Below are positions 21,956 through 34,445 of a stretch of DNA of 64,000 nucleotides, in pieces. A program made the position numbers and the translations under genes. The DNA lies in assembly GCA_018806985.1 (NCBI GenBank), contig JADANN010000025.1:1-64000 (forward strand), given 5' to 3'. Within the stretch, counting starts at the first letter, position 1. Each line of letters begins with the position of its first letter. The notes beneath the pieces were generated by a model, which worked only from the letters and a program-made list of their open reading frames with translations, was not told the DNA's origin and made no database searches. This stretch comes from Angiostrongylus vasorum. Taxonomy: Eukaryota; Nematoda; Chromadorea; Rhabditida; Metastrongylidae.

Positions 21956-24885
21956 ACACTATCGGATGAAAGTTTTCAGAATCTCAAATTTCGTCTTTTG
22001 TTTCTTGAGGGTTTAAATTCAAAAAACAAACTTGAAATCAGGAGAGTGGTTTATTTAAACTATGTAATCTCTTGAAGCGATAGAGCAATGTTTCTGCTGT
22101 AAGGCTTTACAGTTCCCAGCTGACCCACTGGTGCATTAGTAGAAAAAATTACCGTCTGTTGTTGAAATGCCATCTTCGTCGCAAAAGAATTAAGAGTTTT
22201 CATTAGAGCTATTACATCATACGCTTCTCACAATAAAAAAAAGGCTATTTCATGCGATGTTGGAGGTGGTAAGAAGGGTGTCTAAGCGAATTGAGTGGCG
22301 CTACCTATGCCTGGAGTTGGTGAACGAGGTCACGAGATCTTTATACCGTGTAATCATACTATTCCCTATGGTTATTGCTAGGTGACGATGTAGGGTAAGA
22401 GCTGTAAGTGAAGCAGTTGCATATTACCCTAACTGACAAATCGTATTCATGAAACGGTGGATAACTAACCTGAGAAATGTATCATAGTACGAGAAGAAAG
22501 AGCATGTTCCCCAAGACGCAGGGAATAATCTCTATGCCAATCAAGTATCTGAACGTCTACTTGTCAACCACCTACATTTTCTATTTACGGGATAGGTGAA
22601 TGAGCGAAAATCCCTTGAGTGTAGTGTGCGCAACATTTCAGAGTTGTTTCCAATCCAGATTTACTTTCATTGCAGTGCATTTCACAAAAGTAGGAACATG
22701 AGGACTTCAATCTTATGGCTTGATTAATCAAATCTTAATGCTTAGAGTTAAGTTTAATTTTATATTCACTTAAATAATGTTTGGTTTCCTATCTGACCCT
22801 ACCTTTTAGGTAGAGAAGTTGAGTCTAATGAACTCTCTCGTAACGGACAGTGATCCGCGACTGATAAAAGCACAGTATTTAACGATCTATGGAGCGTCAT
22901 ATGTGATTTTGGAAGGCCTTCGCCACTACTTGTTGTAAGCTTTAATCCCACGTTTTAGTCCACTGCAAACGCTCGTTTTAGTAGCTTTCATCGGAAAAGG
23001 AAACTTCCATTGTTTTGTGCTCTGTTCAAGTTGAGTAGGTTTCTTTTTCATCATCCGTGTAGATTTTCTCCCGAGTTTTTTCTTCGTGGATTCATGAATT
23101 TGGTTAGACCGAATGTGTGAACGGAACAACCAAGCGGGCAGTTCGCTAGGCTCTAGTGTGGTGCCAACGTTCGTTGTTATAACGTCGCATTATCAATGTT
23201 TGCTTTAGAACTTATGGATTCCAGCATTTCTCGAAATCTTTTCGTTTTTTTTTAAATTATTTGTGACTCGTTTCATACGTCCTTCGCTGAATAGACGGTT
23301 ACCGCGGTTCTGGCTTCTAAATACGGGGAAAAGGAGGGAAGCAGTGTTGTACGATGTTAAGTAATTATTCCAGGATTGGTATGATGGAAGAAGAAACATT
23401 AAAGTCTGTCACATCTCAATAGCGGGAAGCATTGTTCCAGAAGTAGTTTCTACTATCTCGCCAATTCTGAGGCGATCAGTACAACGTGGAAAGTTAGAAA
23501 CTCTCACAGCTCTGTGCTTGTTACTGTCATCGAACCAGGTGTGACCATTGTAAAAAGTATTTGATACGAATGCCGATCAATAAAACAATGTTGTTCTTAG
23601 CATCTCGCCATGCTTTGCCTTTACTAGCAATTTAATTACACATTCTTTCCTACATTGGTGCCGCAAACTCTTAAATGTCTCTCTCTCTTAAAGTTCTCTA
23701 ACCTTGTATTAGAAGCTCAAGAAGAACTTTAAAACGAATCAGTAATGTTTGGACGAGGAGTACATCACATTTCTATCTCCATGGTCATCAAACGAAATCC
23801 CCCTATTGCCACTTATATTGACATAAAGTCTAGATAACCAATTAGCTTTCCGATTCAAGCTGAAGTGTTGTCACCACTTTGTCGGTGACATCTCTACTGG
23901 TTTGAACTAACTGTGGAGACTATGGCCTCGTAAATGAGTGCGCAAAATTACTCCGTGAATATTTGTGGGTTAAGTTGTTTCATGTGATGATAGAGGTGAG
24001 GAAGCGCTCATCCTCTCTGTCATCCTTACCATAGCCTCTGAATATGAATTGTCTGTTGTTTACCACACTTCGACTGATGAATTATCAACTTTGGTGGTCT
24101 CTCCAGTCGTAGCTGTGTGCTGCTACCATCGACCATATTGCATTGTTTGAACGTATAGGTGTTAAACTGCTGCCGAAATTAGTAAAATTTTCGTGAGAAC
24201 GTTCTCCGTTTCGCTACTTTTTCATTTACATCATCATAATTCACATGGTTTGCAGATCCCAGCACTTCCATCCGATTCGTTATTTCCTATCTGTCGTCCA
24301 TTAAAGTTCTCGGATTAACGCGCAAATTCAACTTATCGGTAAATGTTGGTTGAGTTCTCCGTGGGATGCTAGAACACCTTTACTGAAGCGTTCCCAGGCC
24401 TTTACCGAGGCTATCCACTGCTATTTATGGGGCGGAGAAAATTCTTTCCGCAGCACGGTACCAATTTGTTGTCTCCGGAGTAATGAAAAGCTTAGTTGAC
24501 TAAATACAGAGTCGAACTCATGAACATCCATGTATTGTGGTACGGCATCTCTGGGCAGTATACTTTTTGAGCCATTTCCGCTTGTTTTGCTCCCAATCAT
24601 CTCTACATCGTCTCCCAAAATTGCCGGCACATAGTGACTATGATAAAGACTATGGCACTGTGGTATAATGGAACATATAGAGACTCTGGTAGATGGAAAT
24701 TACGAATTCTGGGGTCGTATAACCAAACAGTTACAGTTTCGGAACGAAGATCAACGTTTCAGCAAGAACTTAGACACGGTGTTCGCATTTCTTTATTGTT
24801 TGATGGTACCCCCCACCTACCTTATTAACACTCCGAGACTCATCTTCTTGAGCAGACAAAAAGGTCCTTAACACAATATTCATCT
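21956..24885. other. No supported gene
   Basis: Minus-strand frames at 22926-23129, 23205-23399 and 24421-24630 show no domain or connecting splice pattern that I can support. A plus frame at 24668-24871 is likewise unassigned. No repeat family listed here was recognised. Confidence 0.3.
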
Positions 24886-24889
24886 CACA

Positions 24890-24995
24890 CTGGCAATTGT
24901 TCCGGCGGATTTCGCCTTCTCCAGATCCTGCAGATGATTGGAGTAATACGGAACCTACTCAGCCACCTTCATAAACAAAACGGAAGAAAAGTGTG
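24890..24995 (-). mobile_element. PLE terminal fragment
   Basis: CGGCGGATTTCGCCTTCTCC and the following CAGATCCTG...AAACAAAACGGAAGAAAA correspond to the terminal module of the 55.9 kb PLE copy. Confidence 0.5.
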
Positions 24996-25019
24996 TCACA
25001 AATATATTTACTGTTGATC

Positions 25020-26650
25020 TATCGATAAGCTTATATGTTGAATGTATACATGTCGTATGTTCGATTACTGGTGCAGGCATGCAGACAGACACGGTTCACT
25101 TCACTCCAGTGGATCTTAGTCCCAGATGTCCTTGGTGCGATTCCCAAACATCTCCTTGAGCGAATATATCTGAAGAATTTAGCTGGAAACCGGGGTTTCT
25201 GGTTTTGCTTACTTGGCCGGACAGTTAGGTGGTTCATCTTCACGTGTAATGGGCATCGGTACATCTTCCATTCGTTTCCTTCTCGCGCAGTTGTAGTCTA
25301 TAGTGCATGGTGATGACTTGCTTCGAAAATGATGACATCAAATCGGAATATTCTGCGGTCTAGAAATCGTTCCCATCTGTGAATGCTGAAGGTTGACACA
25401 TGCCACGGACACATAGGCCATCCGAGGAGACACATCGTTGCGAAGTCCACTTCACTCTTCTTTTCATCCATTTCTCATCTGTGCTTATTATATGGCGGGC
25501 CCATCCGTGTTTCGCCATCGATCTACACTCAACCCGGTCTCGAAAATGCGGTAGATTCCGAATATCTAAGCTGCGTATTCGCGTGGGCGTTAAGAGTGCT
25601 CTGTGAGTGGTCCACAGAATCTTTTGTGTGGTTGAATATCAAGCATTTCGCGTTTTTTTATTTTTCCTTTAAAAGGCTTGAATGTGGCACATGTTGTTAT
25701 GTCCAATTCCTTCCTTATTGTTCTCTATGTTCATTGAACGTCCTAAACACATGTACGAGGTGGTCTCTGTAATCAGGGAACCATCTATTGGAATTTATTC
25801 GCCTATGTATCGTGATTTCTTCATGAAGTGGGTCTTCGTCCTATTTCCACGAAGTTTACTCCTGTTTCCAGCTCATGATGCAGGTTGAGTATCGTCTCTG
25901 CCTCACTAGAACACCTCGAAAAGATAAACGGAGATTTGACTAGAATTTGCCATCAACAGCAATGACCATTTCGTCCCAGTCGAGCGACTGCATTATCCAG
26001 TGAAATTTGGCTGGAATCAACTTTAGCAAGATAATGTCGCTTTGTCGAATACTGCCTTCCTATGGGAATGGTAAAGGTCGATGAAAAAGCTGTATTTTTT
26101 GAATGGAGTTTCGTTAATTGTCAACTAAAGTTCTTATGTAGAATGGATCAACTCCTTCGTGGGTGAGCGCTGATAAGAATGCACTCGCTTCAACGTGTTT
26201 AAATGCTTTCTCGTTGTCGACAAACGTTAGGACAAAGGCAGATGGTTGCTCTGACAGACGTCTATGACTCTGTATACAATCCGGGTGTGGTCCCATACAA
26301 CGGTGTTCCTGTCGTAATCTTGCTTGTTCAAGGTGCATGTGCCTTATCAAGAGTCATTAATATGCACAGTACAACAATCCTCGTGAGTAACTTGTAGATT
26401 ACATTGAACAAGTATATCGGACGAGAGTTATACGGATGCCTTCAGTTATCTTTCTCGGCCAGCCCACCTTGGGCGATGTCCTATCGGACGAGAGTTATAC
26501 GGATGCCTTCAGTTGTCTTTCTTGGCCAGCCCACCTTGCGCGACGTCCTTCACTGGTCAGGATTTTTCCCGCTTTGAAGGCATGATCTAATGTGGGTTGT
26601 GAGAAACACATGCAGTTAATGGCTTTCATCTTGAAGAAAACCTGCTTTTA
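25020..26650 (-). mobile_element. RTE-type LINE, degenerate reverse-transcriptase half
   Basis: Reading minus from 26350, SAFVLTFVDNEKAF and SALTHEGVDPFYIRTLVDN match the RT region of RTE-type elements (normally ...FVDYEKAFDS...). Downstream pieces include a broken SNLR segment and GSLITETTSYMCLGRSMN. The end near 25020-25264 includes SGTKIHWSEVNRVCLHACTS. Frameshifts and stops are frequent, so the copy is inactive. It is a different subfamily from the copies at 33-38 kb. Confidence 0.6.
26415..26548. repeat. Tandem duplication of a 67-bp unit
   Basis: Units 26415-26481 and 26482-26548 start TATCGGACGAGAGTTATACG and differ at about four positions. The duplication lies inside the RT-like LINE remnant. 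Confidence 0.85.
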
Positions 26651-26714
26651 ACATTATCGCGTCCTAGAGCTCTTCATGCTTTCTATCGTAACTGGAACTT
26701 GAGAGAGTAGAATC

Positions 26715-27000
26715 CAGGCAGGTTCTTCACCAGCGGGGATTTCGAGCTCTTGGTCTTAGACGTCTCCATTGGGAGACGATCTGAGACCAATGATAAAAGT
26801 AGGTGGAAAACTCATAAAAACGATGAGTATCTAGACAAGTTGTTTCCATCGCGTGTGGAATCTAGGTTCCGGAATTATCTATTGAGGTTATGCAAATGTA
26901 TGGCTGAGTAGGTTGCACATCATGTTGACCTTTCCTGGTTCTGAACAAGGCTAAATCCGCTGAAATGTTCTCTATCGTGAAATAAATATTGTAGTATCAA
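26715..27000 (+). mobile_element. PLE 3' tail fragment
   Basis: Contains GACCAATGATAAAAGTAGGTGG-like sequence, then a GTTGACCTTTCCTGG...AATCCGC terminal module like that at 34.5 and 42.8 kb. Confidence 0.45.
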
Positions 27001-27103
27001 CCTCCTTTGTGCCCATCCTACCCCATACGTCGACCACTGAGATTTAAAGGCTTCATGAGTCCGAGACACGGGATCGAACCATTCATCGATCCAGTATGTC
27101 TCT

Positions 27104-27495
27104 CAACGGTTTACCGCCTCATCATAGCTTGGAGGTGTTGCTGTGTTTCGGGCTGTGTTGTGCAGCGGAAGGATTCATCCTCCCAGTAGTCTTCGGTCCT
27201 TCGCAAGCTGAGAAGGAGACCGGCATTTCCATCAGGAAGTCCAGCTAAGTGTAAACCAATAGCGGAATCCACCACCGTCCTGGTATCAAAGTAGTCACAT
27301 GGTGGTAAATCTCCCTCTGATCTCCAAGGACGGCGACTGCCTGTGATGGTGAGGACCCGGAGCAGACTTCGGTTTATAGCTGACCTTGGGACTCCAGGAA
27401 ACAATGGCTAAACCAGAAAAACTCCAAGAAAACTGCAAATTATGCTGGGGCACGCAAAACCAGTGAGAATGGACCATCCAAGTATCCAAGGACGT
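27104..27495 (-). repeat. Family A dispersed repeat, near full length
   Basis: On the minus strand it runs from the CTTGGATGGTCCATTCTCAC head to the distal GATGAGGCGGTAAACCG block at 27106-27125, with all internal blocks present. Confidence 0.75.
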
Positions 27496-28249
27496 CACGT
27501 CATCAAATACCATGCATCGTTGAGTAAAGGAACATTTTTGCCTAGTAGAATAACAACGATAGCTTTGTGCCATATAAATATGGTTGTTTATAGCCATCAA
27601 CTGGCAGAATCACGCAAGCAAAAAAACATCTTGAGACATTGGCGTTGTAAAATTGTCCCATATTCCATATCAAAACGTGATTCAGACGGGCTGGGTCCTT
27701 CTGTACCAATAGGTAGTCACTAAGGTGATATTCTAACAATGTGTCTGTTATACACAAAAAAGACAAACTCGTGCAAACAGTTAACTAGGTTAACATAGTA
27801 GAGTCAGTCCCGAATAACGCGCTCCAAAGGCAGCCATCTGGCCGATGGTAGCTGCTGACGGTGCCGGACGTTCAGAAAGCGTTAACAATCAGGAATTTTT
27901 CATTGTTTTTCATACTTGTTGTCACTTTTCTGTTTTCATGATAAGTAAACACAGGTTTGCTAACAACGTGATCTACTCAGTACAGTACTGACAGGCGTTT
28001 CGGCAGATTTGCCCTGATTAGCCTGGAAGAGTCAATTGATGAGCTTTCCACATGGCCCACTGTTGTCACTTCATCGTATTCGTCGCCTACCGGTAGTTGT
28101 CACGTCCTGTCTTATTATTTATCACTAGTCGTCTGTTTCTAGGACGTGTTCCTGTTTTTTGCTTCATCTGATTTCTGGGCAATTTATCATTCTAATCTGT
28201 CACGTTGGTAGATTAAGGGGCCGACGACAAATGCTTGTCTGAAATACAG

Positions 28250-28395
28250 CGACAACGATGCTGAGGTATTCGCAAAGGTTGGACCACGGTTAGATCGAAC
28301 CACGGTTACCCTTTCCTGGGGCTCGCGTATTACACACTGCGCCACGAGGTTCCTGCTCTGCGTTTCTCTCAGCTTCTCTGATAATTCATCTAGTC
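28250..28395 (-). repeat. Family C-like repeat, divergent
   Basis: CGATGCTGAGGTATTCGCAAA and a TTAGATCGAACCACGGTTACCC stretch give the family C order on the minus strand, with heavy divergence. Confidence 0.4.
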
Positions 28396-28875
28396 GTTCA
28401 GTATGTCACCACCGCAACCCTTTATGGTCGCTTTTCCGAACAGTATTGCTTTCCAGTGTAGCACTTCTTAACCTTGTTAATAGGTGGTTATTGATTTGTT
28501 ACGAGTTATTTTGTGCAGTTCTTGTTTGAATAAACTTCTCTATGAGCTTTAACTTTTGGAGAATTGTCTAGTTCAATGACATATTTTATGTTAATGTCAA
28601 GATGTAGTCTATGGTCAATGATGGAGTCTTATTTGCAGATGGCAGTTTGTGCCGAAGATGTAACCGAAGCACGGAAAAGGTTTGCTGGAAGAATCCATGA
28701 GACGCCGATCATCACGTCCAAGAGCATTGATCGGATTGCTGATCTAAATTGTATGCCAGGGACAAGTCTTTGCCTACAGTTTGATGATTCAGAAAGACGA
28801 TTTCGTCGTAGTTAAAAACCGCTGTTTTAGTTTATTTTCACTGCTTATAACACAAAGCATACCAGTTTTGTTCAA

Positions 28876-29152
28876 AAGAGGGCGCCTTTAGCGCAGTCGT
28901 CGGAGACGCCCTGCAATACACATGGGGTCGATCCTCGCGGCCCAGTCTCAGCAAACCCTCCGTCCCACCGAGGTTCGGCAAATTTGTACCATACTTGTCT
29001 GGGAGGATAGCAGCACTGGATCGCTACATCGATAGGCCACTGCGAGTTATTATAAAGGCAAGATATGCATTCATTCACATCTAGCGATACTTAATAAACT
29101 CGAACGCATGATACGTCCTTCAGGGATTGATCAACGGCGAAAACTTTATCCT
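28876..29152 (+). repeat. Family B tRNA-derived SINE
   Basis: The head is clearly tRNA-like: A box TTTAGCGCAGTCGTCGG, B box GGGGTCGATCCTC. It is followed by ATACTTGTCTGGGAGGATAG and the TATGCATTCA block, ending TCAGGGATTGATCAACG. It lies in the first intron of the racemase locus. Confidence 0.75.
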
Positions 29153-29324
29153 TTTTGTACTCGTACCGAGGCGTTTTTGTCTTCTCTCTCTTTCTCTCCA
29201 ATCGACTTTTTCTTAATCCCAGTTCATAGCGGAATGAAACAACTCTAGCCTTATCATCTGTGTATGGAAATTTGTAATCCATCTATACGTAACCAAATCA
29301 TACTACCACAATTATGCAGAGATA

Positions 29325-29525
29325 TTTGCAAAACTGCAGACCGTAGGAAACACTCGCATGGTGTGATGGTGAACTAGTTACCCCCGGAAAGGGTAATAGC
29401 GTGTTCGATCCCTACCGCAGACACCTGCGGTCCGGAGTTTGGCAAATATCTGAGCATCGTTGTGGTTATGTTTCATATCGCACCCTGCCATGAAAAAACA
29501 ATAGGCAGTAAATAACAGGTTAACA
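29325..29525 (+). repeat. Family C tRNA-like SINE
   Basis: Contains GCATGGTGTGATGGTGAAC (A-box-like), GTGTTCGATCCCTACCGC (a good B-box match) and GTTTGGCAAATATCTGAGCA, ending with the ATAGGCAGTAAATAA tail. Confidence 0.7.
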
Positions 29526-30305
29526 TTGTAAATCATACTGGTTTATGAATAAAAAATCTATTCAATCTTGTCCAAAGAAGCTGTTGACAATAGAATTCGA
29601 TTCAAAGTAAGGGATAGAGCCTTGCAAAAAGTAGTTCACATTTTGTTTAGGGTAAATATCTTATGACCAACATTGGTACCATGAGGCATTATAAATTTGG
29701 TCAATAATGTCGATCATTTGTATGCGAGCATAGTTTAGGGAAGAAGTTCACAGAACGGGCACTTCACGGTACTTTGTGAGTGTTAAGAAAAAGACATGTT
29801 ATTTCAGAAATTCGGTTCAACAGTTCACCATGCTCTTGAAAAAACAGCACGGTGTTGTTGGTTGCCTACTTTTAAATGTTGCTGCAGGAATGTATTACTG
29901 CTTGCCTCAATTGCTTAGAACCATTTACTCGCAGTTTACTGGCCCAAAAGTATTTTCACTTTGCGTAGTGCTATTGCCTGATGGTAGAGTATTGTGTCGC
30001 AAATGAATTTGTAAGAACAAAAGTTTGTGAGGGAAGTGTTTTTGGTTCTCAGTCCCAAGTTCTGCATGATTTGGAAGAACGTTGCGCATATGAGTAATGA
30101 AGTTTCCCTCTAGTAAAACATTTGGAAATTCTCAAGCCACTGTGATGTTTTCTTTTGCAGGATGTCAGGTGTTTATGAAGTGCGAACATCTGCAGAAAAC
30201 TGGTAGCTTCAAAGCACGAGGAGCACTAAATGCCGTGCAGAAGGCGAAGGAAGAGCAAGCGATTCGTGGAGTGGTAGGAATTGTATTAATGGATGCTTAC
30301 TCAGA

Positions 30306-30700
30306 TAGTTGGATGGCCCGTCCTCACTTGTTGTGCGGGACTTAACCTAATTTCTGTTTTTTCGGAGTTTCGCTGGTTTAGCCATTGTGGTCCCTGGAGT
30401 CTCAAGGCCAGCCTAGCTAAAGTCCGCCCCAGCCCCAGGTCATCACCGCCACAGGCAGCCGGCGCCCTTGTTGATCAGAACGAGATTTGCCAGCACGCGA
30501 CTAGTTTGGTATCAGGACGGTGACGGATCCTGGTACTGGTTTACTCTTAGCTGGTCCTTTCCTGACGGCAACGCCGGAGTTCTTCTCATCTTCGGAGACC
30601 CTGCTGGGAGAGTACTCCTCCCGCCGTACATCGCAGCCCACTATCCAGAAACACGTGCCAACCATGACGAGGCAGTAAACCGTTCCGTCGGAAGGATTGA
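30306..30700 (+). repeat. Family A dispersed repeat, near full length
   Basis: Runs from TTGGATGGCCCGTCCTCACT to GACGAGGCAGTAAACCG, inside the second intron of the racemase locus, in the gene's orientation. Frames within it are chance. Confidence 0.75.
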
Positions 30701-32184
30701 TGGATAACCTTTTGTAGAATTAATTTCCCTTCTTATTAGGGCGCTGCTTCATAGATAAGTTTTTGCGGTCTGTTTTAGTAGTAAGCCCTTCAAAATAAAG
30801 GATTTCTGTTGCTTTCGGTGAGGCTTTTGAGGTGCTCTTGTTTAGTATAGATCCTGTTCATATTGTACCAACATGAGAAATCTTGAGAACATTAATGAGA
30901 GTATAATATTAGGTAATAAAATTTCTATGTCGGCATCTGAGAAAGTAGTTTTGGATGTTTCTTATTTCGTCATCTTTTGATCATTGAAAGAGTTAATTCA
31001 TTTCGGGTCACTCATTCGTCCGGTAACCATGGTCAGTGTTTGGCTTGGGCTGCTTCAGAAGTCGGACTGCTGTGTTACGTGGCTGTTCCGAGGAATGCTC
31101 CTCCGTCAAAAATGGAAGCGATGGTAGAGTATGGAGCTAAGCCGGAACTGTGTGATTCAACGGTGAAGAGCAGGTATGAAGGCGGTGCTATCCAAATGTT
31201 TTTAAATGTTTTGCCGCAGTTAAAGCGGTTTAATAGTACAAATCATTTAATAATCAAACTTGCATGACCATATCTCACAGAAGGATGATAGTGAACTCTT
31301 TGGTCTTCGTGAAACTTCTTAATCTATTGTGAGCCGAATATTTATTAGTGCAGTAAGGGAGAAACATCTAGTTTAGTACTTGTGCTTTGTTAGTTGGATT
31401 TACACAATAGGAAGCATCACTTGTAGCATAAAAAATTGACTTCTCGATCAGTTGGTGTTTTTGAGATTCTGTTAAAGGTTCAGAAATGGAGCCTTATGTT
31501 TCAGGGAGGATACATGCGCACGAATAGCTGAAGATCTCAATTTTTATCTAGTAGAGCCTTTCGACGACCCTAATGTGATGTTTGGGCAAGTCGGTGCTCT
31601 GGTGCTTTTCTTCTCGTTAGCTATTGAAAGAATTTAAATCTGATGCTATTGGTTATGATTTGTCAGGTTACGAAACGAAATTACTTAGGGTACCCTTGCT
31701 GCAGAAATAATTGAGCAGTCACCGGATGTTGATGCAATATTTTTGGCCGTAGGTGGAGGTGGATGGCGGGGTTGTTGCATATGTGACGGGAATATGATCG
31801 GATATCAAAGGTTTCTACTTGGATATATAATTTGTTAATATGTATTACAATAAAGCTTTGTATCAATGATTTCAGTGTTCTTAGTTGAACCCCAAGGCAA
31901 AGATCTGGCTGTTTATCTCCAAAAAGGTGAACTGACGACTGAACGAGATGTGGTAGACACTATCGCGGACGGTATTCGAGTTCTGAAAATAGGCGAAAAC
32001 TTCTACCCAATTTTGAAGGCCTTAGCAAATAACGTTATCACCGTGGTGTGTTTATAAACAACATTTTGATGGAAATAAGCAAACCAGTGCAACTTTTGCG
32101 GACAGCCTGTGAGATTCGTACTGCGCTGAAGTTAATTTGGACTCGAACGAAGGTAGGAAATACGAGGTTTTGTTCTGTGGTCGA

Positions 32185-32490
32185 GGTTCACCTTTATCAC
32201 CTGTAGTCCCGTTGATCGTAGAGTGACTCGAGCGGGCGCCAGTAAGTCTTCCACTTTTCCCTGTCGCATACAAGAGTAGCCTAATGGGTTCTGCTCGCTC
32301 TAGGGACTCGTCGAGCATCATATCTTTCTTCAAGGCTGTTTGTGAAGAACTCTGACCATCGGGTCGGTGGTCTTCCTGCTGTACGTTTGACATCCCGAGG
32401 ATTCCAGTCACTAACGGCTCTTGTCCATCGGTTGTCATTCATACGCATTACGTGTCCGGCCCACCTTATCTTCGATTGTTTGGCGTTTCT
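32185..32490 (-). mobile_element. RTE-type LINE 3' end fragment
   Basis: The minus strand encodes WAGHVMRMNDNRWTRAVSDW then a GRPPTRWSEFF segment. Both are the conserved C-terminus of RTE polyproteins and are repeated at 34939-35190. The fragment starts 33 bases after the last racemase exon seen, so it may have interrupted the 3' end of that gene. Confidence 0.75.
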
Positions 32491-33064
32491 CAAACCGGTA
32501 TTTTTTGGTCATTTTTCTACTCATTCACAATACTGGTTCTCTTCAAGAGCACATAGATGTTGGAAAAACATTCACCACTAGGGTTTCTTCCCCCTCGATT
32601 CCCAGTCGGGAACTATTCCAGCCTAGATTGTTCTTTAGTTTTTGAATTTTTTTGTGTATTAAAGTAGAAAACAGAAGAAAGGCGGGTCTCATAAGATTTT
32701 TGCTAACAATCCAGTGGTGTTAGGTTAAAAAAGTGTGATATATAAGAAGTATTTTAGTGAGAAGTTAGTTAAGAAGAAGTAAGAAAACTAAAACCTCTAT
32801 TCTTTATATTCTTGTTTAGCAAATACGAGGTGTTATTTTATTCCTTCGTTTATGCACAAACTGATGATTCTGCGTTTTTAATAGACATCCGGTCATAGTA
32901 GTTAAAATCTCTATGTTTTTTGAGTAAACTATTAATTTTAGAGTTCAGGAATCTAATACAGAAACATGGATTTCGACTGTCGACAACAGCGATATCAACT
33001 GTTATTTACAGTGTATGGTATAAACTTCGTTCCATTATTATTGTGCATACATTGATTCCATTGA

Positions 33065-34189
33065 GGTACTTCATATAAGCGATCTCGAGCCGGCTAGTCG
33101 CGAGGCTACGTGGCGCGTCCCCGGGTGGCGGATAGGGAGTTAATCGCGGAACAAAAGCGACCATATGTTTCTCTGAGACGCAGGTGGATCCAAGGGATGG
33201 ACTCCCTGTTTCTGCTGCGCCAATTTGGCACATACTCTCTTTATTTACGAGGCGTATTCATGCCTGCGTGTGTGGGTGCGTTCAAGTTTATACAGATTGT
33301 ATTCTATGAGTCAGTTCGGCCAAAAGCCTAAAATCAAGTTACAGGGAAGTACATGGAAGGCGGTTAGGAGTCGCCTCCAACAAATAAGCTTCATCTCCAC
33401 TCTAGGAGAGACTGGCAGTCTACCCGTAAGTACACCCAGCCCCCACGTTCAGAGCCCAGCAAGCTATACATGGGTATCAAAAAAGCTGAAAACAGTCCAA
33501 GAAACGGGTCACATTCCCGTAACCACGAAAGAGCTCCCAATTTTGCAGCGTTGCGTAGGACGAGTACGGAGAGGCTGCTAAAATCTCAGGGCCAATGGAA
33601 GCTGCCTGGGTCGCGAAGAACTAAGGTGACGATCTGTACCCACAATGCACGAACACTTGCATCCGAGTCCTCGATAGAAGACTTGATCATGCAAGCGAGA
33701 AAGACAAGGTACGTCGTCATCGTCCTGGCCGAGACAAGACGACGCCACCAATTCAACGCCGTCTGTGACACTGGAGAAGAACTGTTCCTCGGGACACGTG
33801 ACTGTGGAGGAGTCAGCGGCGTCGGCGGCGTCATCGTTCTCGTCAACACGAGTTTGTCCATAAACACTGATTCATTCGAACAACTAACAATCCGAATCGC
33901 ACGTTTACGATTAAAAACATGTGGATCAATACCGGCTTTGACAATCTTCGTCGTTTACGCGCCAGCACCAAACTACGACGAAGAAGAAGTCCAAGCGTTC
34001 TATATGGACTTGGAGAAGTTCTACAGAGAAGACCACACGTTCTTCAAGGCCATCATTGGAGATTTTAACGCCAAAATCGGACCAAGAAGAACGTCTGAAG
34101 AACGTTACATTGGGACCCACGGATTAGAACGGAACGAACAGGGTGAGTGGCTTTCTGACTTTATCATGACGACCAAGACCATCCAATGA
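33065..34189 (+). mobile_element. RTE-type LINE, 5' half with intact endonuclease frame
   Basis: The 5' leader (GGCGCGTCCCCGGGTGGCGG, GTTAATCGCGGAACAAAAGC) is followed by the endonuclease frame. The element stops where a family C SINE begins at 34190, so the RT half is absent. It mirrors the 5' half of the minus-strand copy ending near 38265. Confidence 0.8.
33470..34189 (+). CDS. RTE retrotransposon apurinic-type endonuclease domain (partial polyprotein)
   Basis: This 239-codon frame is the longest in the window. APE-type endonucleases of RTE elements nick target DNA to prime reverse transcription. Family landmarks are present: N59 in [11 protein letters not shown]88 in [11 protein letters not shown]163 in FVVYAPAP, and D198/N200 in [10 protein letters not shown]. 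The C-terminal SDH motif lies beyond the break, but the opposite copy keeps it (TGSDHRLLRARF near 37.0 kb). The frame probably began upstream of the first ATG. With no reverse transcriptase attached it cannot be autonomous. Confidence 0.85.
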   Translation: MGIKKAENSPRNGSHSRNHERAPNFAALRRTSTERLLKSQGQWKLPGSRRTKVTICTHNARTLASESSIEDLIMQARKTRYVVIVLAETRRRHQFNAVCDTGEELFLGTRDCGGVSGVGGVIVLVNTSLSINTDSFEQLTIRIARLRLKTCGSIPALTIFVVYAPAPNYDEEEVQAFYMDLEKFYREDHTFFKAIIGDFNAKIGPRRTSEERYIGTHGLERNEQGEWLSDFIMTTKTIQ

Positions 34190-34445
34190 TTTGGGCTCCC
34201 CAGATCAAGCCAGCTGACGGGTGATTGCTGATGGCAGAGATCGATAGAACTAGCTGCGAGACAGGCGAAACGAAGGACCCGAATGGTGTGATGATGAACG
34301 CGTTACTCCCCGTAAAGGACAACAGCATGTTCTTTCCCACCGCAGACACCGCGGTCCGGAGTTTTGCAAATATCTCAACATCATTGAAGTTATATTTCGC
34401 AGTATACCCTGCCATTAAGAAGAGTAGGCAGGAAATAAAACGGTT
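34190..34445 (+). repeat. Family C tRNA-like SINE
   Basis: Contains GGGCTCCCCAGATCAAGCC, GACGGGTGATTGCTGATGG, CGAATGGTGTGATGATGAACG and TTTTGCAAATATCTCAACATC, ending AGTAGGCAGGAAATAAAA. It sits exactly at the broken end of the preceding LINE. Confidence 0.75.

Larger units (their letters stand above)
28639..32152 (+). pseudogene. SRR: Serine racemase / threonine dehydratase family gene, disrupted
   Basis: Family members are cytosolic fold-type II PLP enzymes that racemise or deaminate serine/threonine. Exons: 28639-28750 (ATG directly after TTTGCAG; RFAGRIHETPIITSKSIDRI), 30161-30273 (TGSFKARGALNAV, with the PLP lysine), 31007-31173 (VTHSSGNHGQCLAWAASEVG), 31505-31589 (ARIAEDLNFYLVEPFDDP), 31689-31810 (TLAAEIIEQSPDVDAIFLAV then the glycine loop), 31876-32045 (FLVEPQGKDLAVY, ADGIRVLKIGENFYPILKAL) and 32106-32152 (CEIRTALKLIWTRTK). 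About 270 of a usual 330 residues are visible. Lesions: the 28750/30161 junction makes TGA; the third exon follows CGG instead of CAG; two one-base deletions hit the GGGG loop near 31763 and 31770; TGA at 31795; phase mismatch before 32106; the C-terminal SGGN region is missing, with LINE sequence starting at 32185. Consensus errors could explain some lesions but hardly all. Confidence 0.8.

Noticed and set aside
24421..24871. Minus frame (69 codons) and plus frames as possible exons
   Set aside because: No family recognised and adjacent to a PLE end, so it may be mobile DNA; not enough to call.
27295..27600. 101-codon minus frame
   Set aside because: It runs through a family A repeat whose frames are not conserved between copies.
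32052..32438. 128-codon minus frame
   Set aside because: Out-of-frame reading across a racemase exon and an RTE 3' end; the true RTE frame is the overlapping one with WAGHVMRMNDNRWTR.
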